The notes below the pieces were generated by a model. The model did not search any database and was not told the DNA's origin. It worked only from the letters and a program-made list of their open reading frames with translations. This document shows positions 1 to 4,399 of a stretch of DNA of 5,633 bases, piece by piece (position 1 is the stretch's first letter; each line of letters starts with the position of its first letter). The position numbers were made by a program, and so were the translations under genes. The stretch comes from Acidobacteriaceae bacterium (lineage in GTDB: Bacteria; Acidobacteriota; Terriglobia; Terriglobales; SbA1). The stretch covers positions 1 through 5,633 of the forward strand of contig JAFAGX010000552.1 in NCBI GenBank assembly GCA_019237515.1, in the 5' to 3' direction.

Positions 1-713
1 AACAGGGATATAACCGTGTGTATGACACGTTAGAACCTGAGCGGAATTTGGACGATGTCGAAGAGGTCATGGCCGAAATATTGGACAACTGGGACCACAA
101 CGAGGTGATCTGCTCGTACAAGCTGAATCACGCCATTGGCGAGCATCTCAGCAAGCGATCAAAAGAGGAGCGGGGCATCCTGAAATCCGCCTATCAAAAA
201 GGGGTTCCGGTCTTTGTGCCGGCTTTCACGGATTCCGAATTGGGATTGGATTTTGCCTTGAACAACCGCCTGCGGGAATCTACCGGACGCCATAAGCTGC
301 GTTTCGACCCGTTCCAAGATCTGGAGCACTTTGCCGCGACCCTGCTGCGGCAGAAAAGGTTGGGAATCTTTACCATTGGGGGAGGCGTGCCACGGAATTG
401 GTCGCAGCAATTTGGCCCGTTTATCGAATTGCGGCATCGGCGTTTGGGAGAGCACGTGCAACTGAAGCGCTACCACTACGGCGTACGCATTTGTCCCGAG
501 CCGGTTTATTGGGGTGGTTTGTCAGGTAGTCCCTACAGTGAAGCGGTCTCGTGGGGGAAATTCGTTCCGCCAGCCGAGGGTGGCCGATTTGGCGAGGTCT
601 TTCTCGATGCCACGGTCGGACTGCCGATCATCGTCGCCGCTGTTCTGGAGAGGCTGGGCAAAGACAAGCACAACACACCTGGGAAGAAGGAGAAGGTTGC
701 CGTGAAGAAATGA
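1..713 (+). CDS. Deoxyhypusine synthase-like protein (5' end missing), probable polyamine aminobutyl-transfer enzyme
   Basis: The reading frame is open from the left edge (first full codon at base 3) to TGA at 711-713, giving 236 visible residues. The family is usually somewhat over 300 residues, so roughly the N-terminal third is missing. A GTG at 18 is internal: the upstream codons read QGYNR and join the family-like RVYDTLEPE. Recognisable DHS features, in order, are VPVFVPAFTDSELG (resembling the PVFSPALTDGS region of eukaryotic DHS), GGGVPRNW at 378-401, and EAVSWGK at 540-560. The Lys at 558-560 corresponds to the catalytic lysine that carries the aminobutyl imine. In eukaryotes DHS uses NAD and spermidine to modify eIF5A. 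Bacteria lack that substrate, and bacterial homologues are thought to act on small polyamines, as in homospermidine-synthase-type reactions. The His of the eukaryotic GGGVVKHH motif is replaced here, and the aspartates before EAVSWGK are absent. The tail is Lys-rich. It converges with an arginine decarboxylase gene. Family assignment is firm; the exact reaction is unknown. Confidence 0.9.
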   Translation, partial: QGYNRVYDTLEPERNLDDVEEVMAEILDNWDHNEVICSYKLNHAIGEHLSKRSKEERGILKSAYQKGVPVFVPAFTDSELGLDFALNNRLRESTGRHKLRFDPFQDLEHFAATLLRQKRLGIFTIGGGVPRNWSQQFGPFIELRHRRLGEHVQLKRYHYGVRICPEPVYWGGLSGSPYSEAVSWGKFVPPAEGGRFGEVFLDATVGLPIIVAAVLERLGKDKHNTPGKKEKVAVKK

Positions 714-716
714 AGG

Positions 717-1274
717 TCAGTCGAAAATGAAGATGGCTGACGCGATTACGGTAGTCCAGAGTCCGCGTTTATCTCCCACCGCCGACTGGGTGACGTTGGC
801 GGTGCGCACAATTTTGTTGGAAATACGGTAGATTTCCTTCTTTTCGTCCCACGAGCGGTCCGGATCAAACTCCACATTCAGAGTGGTCGCGAGCATTTCT
901 GCGGCAAGCTCCTCGGCGTAATCTCCGGCGGCGTTATCAGTTTCCCCGAACGAATGATGCTCGCTCAAATATCCGTAGGTGTTGCGGTCAGCGGGAATCG
1001 CCACGCCGATGCTCGCAGCTAACAGCCGGTGTGGCTCGCGGGTGGAATTTTCGGCAACAACGGCGAAAACGACTTCGCCCGGACTGAGATACTTCAATCC
1101 CTGGGAGCGGGCGATCAGCTTGCATTGTGGCGGAAAGATTGATGAGACCCGCACCAGGTTCTGCGCTGCAATTCCGGCGTCGCGGAGCGCCAACTCAAAA
1201 GAGGTGAGGCGTTCGCGATGTTTCCCAACCCCCTTGGTAAAGAAAATGCGCTTCGGGACCATGTCCTTGCCCAA
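717..1274 (-). CDS. pdaD: Pyruvoyl-dependent arginine decarboxylase (PvlArgDC)
   Basis: This 185-residue protein should convert arginine to agmatine and CO2, the entry step of agmatine-derived polyamine synthesis in the cytoplasm. PvlArgDC proenzymes cleave themselves between two serines, turning the second Ser into the pyruvoyl cofactor. Here the motif is VSSIFPP with Ser44-Ser45, which predicts a beta chain of about 44 residues and an alpha chain of about 141. Other family-like stretches are [13 protein letters not shown] (11-23), [15 protein letters not shown] (80-94) and GYLSEHH (101-107), where Glu105 is a candidate for the catalytic acid. Length is normal for bacterial members. The start is ambiguous. 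TTG at 1274 has GGAGGA 8 nt upstream, while ATG at 1262 (MVPKRI, giving 181 residues) lies 20 nt from that site and has only AAGGA 1 nt away; I prefer TTG. The stop lies 3 bp from the stop of the convergent DHS-like gene, and both fit polyamine metabolism. A TATAAT promoter with an adjacent palindrome lies upstream. Confidence 0.93.
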   Translation of the reverse strand: MGKDMVPKRIFFTKGVGKHRERLTSFELALRDAGIAAQNLVRVSSIFPPQCKLIARSQGLKYLSPGEVVFAVVAENSTREPHRLLAASIGVAIPADRNTYGYLSEHHSFGETDNAAGDYAEELAAEMLATTLNVEFDPDRSWDEKKEIYRISNKIVRTANVTQSAVGDKRGLWTTVIASAIFIFD

Positions 1275-1282
1275 TTCGGCCG

Positions 1283-1288
1283 TCCTCC
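1283..1288 (-). promoter_or_regulatory. Ribosome binding site of the arginine decarboxylase gene, favouring a TTG start
   Basis: The minus strand reads GGAGGA here. It lies 8 nt before TTG (1274-1272) and 20 nt before the first ATG (1262-1260). The spacing supports the TTG start and so adds four residues (MGKD) to the protein. Confidence 0.6.
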
Positions 1289-1325
1289 AGTTTTCCTGCG
1301 GTGACGGTCAAATCTAACACAGCGA

Positions 1326-1363
1326 ATTATAAAGAGAGTATGAAAACTGAGGTTCGCGCGAAC
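1326..1363 (-). promoter_or_regulatory. Candidate promoter of the arginine decarboxylase gene with adjoining 12-bp palindrome
   Basis: The minus strand carries a perfect TATAAT at 1331-1326. It would start transcription near 1319 and leave a leader of about 45 nt that includes the GGAGGA site. No good -35 hexamer lies 16-18 bp upstream. Instead a perfect palindrome, GTTCGCGCGAAC (1352-1363), ends 20 bp upstream of the -10, next to the expected -35 position. This arrangement would fit an activator or repressor site, but no regulator is identified. The promoter call rests on one hexamer and position; operator function is inference. Confidence 0.4.
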
Positions 1364-1431
1364 AAATTTTGGCGGAAGCCGACAACGGACATTCCGGCAA
1401 GATTTCGTTCACGCCTACAAAACGCCTTAAG

Positions 1432-1782
1432 CTATTTCGCAGGTGAAACTGAGCTGACCTTGATCTCGTCTCCGTTCGCCTGGCCTTTAACCATTGCCTT
1501 CTGGTTGGCAAGTTTGTCCAGAGTTGCTAGCGCGGCTTTGTCTTCCGTGTCGAGGGTGTAAACCTTGTCACCGACGACCAGAGCATATTTCGAACCCTTT
1601 TGTACGCAGGCCCGGAGGCATGCCGCAGGATCACCTTCCATCATGTGCTTTTTGCCACACATGGCATCGCTGACTACTCCGGTGAAACTTTCAGCTTTCC
1701 CAGCGAATGAGAATGGAGCCAAGCAGGCGAGCAACGCCAGCATCATCAACGAGAGCCGAACAGATTGCGAGATACGATACAT
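1432..1782 (-). CDS. Small exported protein with Cys/His motif, function unknown
   Basis: This 116-residue protein has a signal peptide: basic start (MYRISQSVR), hydrophobic core at about 11-23, and a likely cleavage after Ala27 in SFA-GKAES. A lipobox-like LLAC ends at Cys20, but the Leu just before Ala is atypical, so soluble periplasmic or secreted location is more likely than a lipoprotein. The mature part of about 89 residues begins with SFTGVVSDAMCGKKH and contains Cys42, His46, Cys55 and Cys59 (the last two as CLRAC), followed by GSKYALVVGDKVYTLD and a beta-rich end. The pattern resembles small exported proteins I associate with acidobacterial genomes, but I know no assigned function. 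The cysteines could bind a metal or form a disulfide. ATG at 1782 is preceded by AAAGGAG (1800-1794) with 11 nt spacing. It lies 98 bp after the POTRA gene and 157 bp before the arginine decarboxylase gene on the same strand. Confidence 0.85.
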   Translation of the reverse strand: MYRISQSVRLSLMMLALLACLAPFSFAGKAESFTGVVSDAMCGKKHMMEGDPAACLRACVQKGSKYALVVGDKVYTLDTEDKAALATLDKLANQKAMVKGQANGDEIKVSSVSPAK

Positions 1783-1849
1783 TGAGAATTGTTCTCCTTT
1801 TATTTACGGCAAATTTTGCAATTACGACAAAATCCTGCTGCTGTATTGG

Positions 1850-1875
1850 AACGCCGATTTCCCGAAAAGGTTACA
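1850..1875 (-). promoter_or_regulatory. Possible ECF-type promoter of the small exported protein gene
   Basis: In the 98-bp gap upstream of the gene, the minus strand reads TGTAACC (1875-1869), a 15-bp spacer, then CGTT (1853-1850). AAC-containing -35 and CGT-type -10 elements are typical of extracytoplasmic-function sigma factors, and an envelope protein would be a sensible target. The leader would be about 60 nt. I see no convincing sigma70 pair in the gap. The motif is short and may be chance. Confidence 0.25.
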
Positions 1876-1880
1876 GCAAT

Positions 1881-3188
1881 TTATTGGCGAGCTATAAAGT
1901 GAAGCGTAACATCCACCGTCTTATCCTTGCGGTCGAGGGTCTCCAGGACGTCCGGGTTCCATTCTCCGGTGGTAAGCACATCCCTTAAGGCCTGACTGAC
2001 GAATCGCTTGGTGTAGCCGGAGTTGTAAGTATCGCCGCTGAACAGAGTCCAATTGTTCTGCAAGCGTTCCTTGGTGCGCGAATCGACTCCAAGGATTTCC
2101 AAATCCCCCATCTTGAAAACATCGCCTTCATGGATAGTCAGACGATAGGTGACTGTCTGGCTGGCGTTATCCAGTTCGGGCGTGCTCTGAACCGAGGCGT
2201 CCATGTAGCCGCGACTGCCATAAAGCGCTTTGATGCTGTCGACATCCTTCCGGACTTGAATGGCGTCGGCCGGTTGACCAACTTGGAAATGCATGACCTG
2301 ACGCAGCGTGTCGGAAGGAATAGCTTTGTAGCCTTCGAGTGTGACCGCATTCAGCTTGTACTGCGGTCCCGGATCGACGGGGAACGTCACATCTACGAAG
2401 ATGTCATTTTCTTCAGTTTGGCCGATCCTGGCGTCAGGTTCTCTGAAATGAGCTTTGAGGTAGCCACGTTGCAAGAAGACCGGAAGGAAAATCTTGTCCT
2501 CTTGCTGAACTAGCTTTGAACGGGAATACTCTGTGCCGCGCAGGCTCTTCGCAGCACTTCCAAGCTCGGAGGACTCGGCCGGGTCCGCGTCAGTAAATGC
2601 AACGTTCGCGATCACTATCCGTGGACCGGTTGCGCGGTAATCAAAGGCCTCGGTTGGTCCATCCTCATGGGCCACCCGGGTGTAATCCACTTGCGCGGGA
2701 ATCCTCTTCTCGTCCAGCATGCCCTGTAACGCCTGGGAAACGTCATCCGGCAACGGTCCGGTAATCGGCAGTTGTCCATCGAACAACGGTACTTGCGTAT
2801 GGATTCTTTCGAGCAGTTCCTGATCCGAGAACCAGACCAAATTTTCAAACTTTGCCGGAGCGAAACGCTCCGCTTCTTTAACTTTGAGTTCGAGTTTGGT
2901 GCCGTCTGGAGAGTACGTGAAGCCATAAGCAACGTCTGTAAAAGCCCCGGTCTGGCCTAATCTCCGGGCAACTTCTTTGAAGTCATCTTCATGCACAGTT
3001 TGGCCCATTTGCAGGCCAGAAGCGCGACTCACATCTTGCTGGTTGTAATGCTGCAGGCCGGACACTTGAATTGCGATCAGCTTATAAGCTGAAGGTGGCA
3101 GCTCTTTGGCGGTCTTGCGAGTTTGGGGTGCAGAAATCGCGGCGCACAACATCAAGAGGACCGCGGGAACGGTTCTGACGTACTTCAC
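1881..3188 (-). CDS. Exported POTRA-repeat protein without a beta-barrel (BamA/TamA-like N-terminal region only)
   Basis: This 435-residue protein has an N-terminal signal (KYVR, then a hydrophobic run to about 20; likely cleavage near AISA-PQT), so it should act in the periplasm. The rest reads as about five POTRA-like units of 75-85 residues with the usual beta-alpha-alpha-beta-beta pattern: about 36-107 (IQVSGLQHYNQQDV ... GAFTDVAYGF), 110-188, 189-274 (FLQRGYLKAHF), 277-355 (VTLEGYKAIPSDTL ... GSRGYMDASV) and 356-433. Units 1 and 4 are clearest; units 2, 3 and 5 are weaker. In BamA and TamA such repeats bind partners or guide outer-membrane proteins ahead of a C-terminal 16-strand barrel of over 350 residues. 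Here the protein ends after the last unit and no barrel follows. The start is GTG at 3188: an in-frame TAA lies directly before it and no later codon keeps the signal peptide. No clear Shine-Dalgarno is visible. It starts 51 bp after the LysR gene stop, so co-transcription is possible. Confidence 0.8.
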   Translation of the reverse strand: MKYVRTVPAVLLMLCAAISAPQTRKTAKELPPSAYKLIAIQVSGLQHYNQQDVSRASGLQMGQTVHEDDFKEVARRLGQTGAFTDVAYGFTYSPDGTKLELKVKEAERFAPAKFENLVWFSDQELLERIHTQVPLFDGQLPITGPLPDDVSQALQGMLDEKRIPAQVDYTRVAHEDGPTEAFDYRATGPRIVIANVAFTDADPAESSELGSAAKSLRGTEYSRSKLVQQEDKIFLPVFLQRGYLKAHFREPDARIGQTEENDIFVDVTFPVDPGPQYKLNAVTLEGYKAIPSDTLRQVMHFQVGQPADAIQVRKDVDSIKALYGSRGYMDASVQSTPELDNASQTVTYRLTIHEGDVFKMGDLEILGVDSRTKERLQNNWTLFSGDTYNSGYTKRFVSQALRDVLTTGEWNPDVLETLDRKDKTVDVTLHFIARQ

Positions 3189-3239
3189 TTAACAAATTCT
3201 AGCGCAGCAGGCGAAGAATCGGCTTGAAGAGTCGGCGGA

Positions 3240-4148
3240 TTACCTTTTGGCGGTAGCAACCGCTTCTACGGTTTTTAATTTTACTGTGATGTCAATGAAG
3301 GCCAAAGCAGCGCGGCTGAGGGCTTTGTCTTTGCGAAAAACCAGCGCCAGGTCTCGCCGGATCGTCGCGTCTGCAATGGGAATGGCGACGAGCGCATTGG
3401 CGCGTACATCTTCGAGGACGTTGGATCGAGCAATAAAACCAATTCCTGCATCTGCTGCCACAAATCGCTTGAGCAATTCGCTGGAATCGAGCTCCATCGT
3501 ATAGCGGGGTCTGAGTTTGTGCTCGTAGAACAGGTTTTCCAGTGAGTCACGTGTGTGCCCCGCTTTTGGAACAATCAACGGATAACCTGCGGCTTCCGTG
3601 ATTGTGACTGATTTGAATTTGGCTAGAGGATGTTTCGGCGGGGTAATCACAACCAACTCGTCGCGGTGAATCAACACGATCGTCAGGCGTGGGTCGTGGA
3701 CAGGCAAGGAGACGACGCCGAAATCGACCGAGTTATCGATTACGGACTCCAGAATCTTGGCGTAGTCGGAGCGCGTGATGCTAATGTTCACGTCGGGATA
3801 TTGCTTTTTGAATTCAGCGAATACCTCAGGAAGGATGTGCAGGCAGGTGCCTTCGTTAGCCCCGACAACGATCTCGCCTTTGGGAATGCGCTCATTCTCG
3901 GCCACGGCGGTGAGCATCATCTTGCGCGCTTCGAGAAGATCTTCCGCGAATTTCAAGAAGAGCTTGCCCGAAGCGGTGATGGAAACCTTTCCGCCGGAGC
4001 GATCCAACAACTTCGCACCCACTTCCTCTTCGAGCGAGCGGATTTGCGAGGAAATTGCGGGCTGAGTACGAAAGCGTTTCTCCGCTGCGCGCGAGAACGA
4101 ACTCAGCCGTGCCACCTCAAGAAACGTTTCCAGTTGGTCAAAGTCCAT
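3240..4148 (-). CDS. LysR-family transcriptional regulator
   Basis: This 302-residue protein is a complete LysR-type regulator. Residues 1-60 form the winged helix-turn-helix: MDFDQLETFLEVARLSSFS, then the recognition region around RTQPAISSQIRSLEEEVG and LLDRSGGKVSITASG. A linker helix covers about 60-88. The effector-binding domain (about 91-293) shows GEIVVGANEG, LPEVFAEFKKQYPDV, VDFGVVSLP, DELVVITPPKHPLA and AADAGIGFIAR, all in the expected places. The effector cannot be read from sequence. The start is ATG at 4148, where family proteins begin. An open extension to GTG at 4187 exists, but it is made of the repeat array, and TAA precedes that GTG. No good Shine-Dalgarno serves either start. 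The gene is divergent from glnA (251 bp between starts), so glnA is a possible target, as LysR regulators often act on divergent neighbours and on themselves. The POTRA-repeat gene follows 51 bp downstream. Confidence 0.95.
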   Translation of the reverse strand: MDFDQLETFLEVARLSSFSRAAEKRFRTQPAISSQIRSLEEEVGAKLLDRSGGKVSITASGKLFLKFAEDLLEARKMMLTAVAENERIPKGEIVVGANEGTCLHILPEVFAEFKKQYPDVNISITRSDYAKILESVIDNSVDFGVVSLPVHDPRLTIVLIHRDELVVITPPKHPLAKFKSVTITEAAGYPLIVPKAGHTRDSLENLFYEHKLRPRYTMELDSSELLKRFVAADAGIGFIARSNVLEDVRANALVAIPIADATIRRDLALVFRKDKALSRAALAFIDITVKLKTVEAVATAKR

Positions 4149-4153
4149 GGGGC

Positions 4154-4189
4154 AGCACTTAGCAGTTAGCAATTTAGCATTTATCACTT
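4154..4189. repeat. Degenerate heptamer array A (AGCANTT on plus, AANTGCT on minus)
   Basis: Five successive units on the plus strand read AGCACTT, AGCAGTT, AGCAATTT (one extra T), AGCATTT and ATCACTT. Period 7 is clear, with the fifth base varying. The array starts 5 bp upstream of the LysR ATG and accounts for the spurious open extension to GTG 4187. It is inverted relative to array B. Confidence 0.75.
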
Positions 4190-4220
4190 AGTCATCTGAA
4201 TGCGGCACGCTCTCACAGAA

Positions 4221-4255
4221 CCAAATGCCAATTGCTAGGTGCCAACTGCCTTTGG
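4221..4255. repeat. Degenerate heptamer array B (CCAANTG on plus), inverted relative to array A
   Basis: Exactly 35 bp split into five 7-bp units: CCAAATG, CCAATTG, CTAGGTG, CCAACTG and CCTTTGG, the last being the most diverged. Read on the minus strand in phase with array A, four units are GGCAGTT, GGCACCT, AGCAATT and GGCATTT, which match the first four units of A at 22 of 28 positions with a one-base gap. Confidence 0.7.
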
Positions 4256-4257
4256 CA
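4240..4257. promoter_or_regulatory. Perfect dyad TGCCAA-N6-TTGGCA between LysR gene and glnA
   Basis: Two 6-bp arms (4240-4245 and 4252-4257) are perfect inverted repeats around a 6-bp centre. The size and location, between divergent genes one of which is a LysR-type regulator, fit an operator. It overlaps the end of heptamer array B, so it may only be a by-product of the repeat. A further TGCCAA half-site occurs at 4226-4231. Confidence 0.35.
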
Positions 4258-4293
4258 TAACCCTCCCTTATCCGCTCCATAAAAACAATCAAT

Positions 4294-4322
4294 TTCCCAC
4301 GCCGAAATGCGCCTTCTACACT
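4294..4322 (+). promoter_or_regulatory. glnA: Candidate sigma70-type promoter of glnA
   Basis: TTCCCA (4294-4299), a 17-bp spacer and TACACT (4317-4322) each match four of six consensus bases. Transcription would start near 4329, leaving a leader of about 70 nt. The dyad at 4240-4257 would be centred about 80 bp upstream of that start, a reasonable place for an activator. I found no convincing sigma54 -24/-12 pair. Confidence 0.35.
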
Positions 4323-4387
4323 CGGCTGTTCGCTAACGCCAGAAATTGTAGCAGGCGCAACTCTCCCGCAAAATCATCGCCCGCTTG

Positions 4388-4393
4388 AAGGAG
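4388..4393 (+). promoter_or_regulatory. glnA: Ribosome binding site of glnA
   Basis: AAGGAG lies 6 nt before the ATG at 4400 and fixes that start; the next in-frame ATG (codon 18) would remove the conserved N-terminal strand. Confidence 0.75.
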
Positions 4394-4399
4394 TTCACG

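Noticed and set aside
18..20. GTG at 18 as the start of the DHS-like gene
   Set aside because: The frame is open to the edge, the preceding codons fit the family, and the visible protein lacks about a third of its normal length.
716..744. Bidirectional terminator between the convergent genes (GTCAG and CTGAC arms)
   Set aside because: Only 5 bp of stem with a 16-nt loop, no U-tract, and it lies within the decarboxylase coding end.
1352..1363. The palindrome as a LexA (SOS) box
   Set aside because: The arms read GTTC-N4-GAAC, the opposite polarity to the Gram-positive GAAC-N4-GTTC box, and the gene is not a repair gene.
3630..4169. Open frame of 179 codons on the plus strand across the LysR gene
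   Set aside because: It is antisense to a convincing LysR protein and shows no recognisable domain.
4149..4187. GTG at 4187 as start of the LysR protein, adding 13 residues
   Set aside because: The extension is translated repeat sequence, has no ribosome site, and family members begin at MDFDQLETF.
4154..4255. CRISPR-like array
   Set aside because: The units are 7 bp and contiguous, with no spacers and no cas genes.
4252..4270. Sigma54 promoter for glnA beginning at TTGGCA
   Set aside because: The -24-like GG is present but no GC follows at the -12 position.
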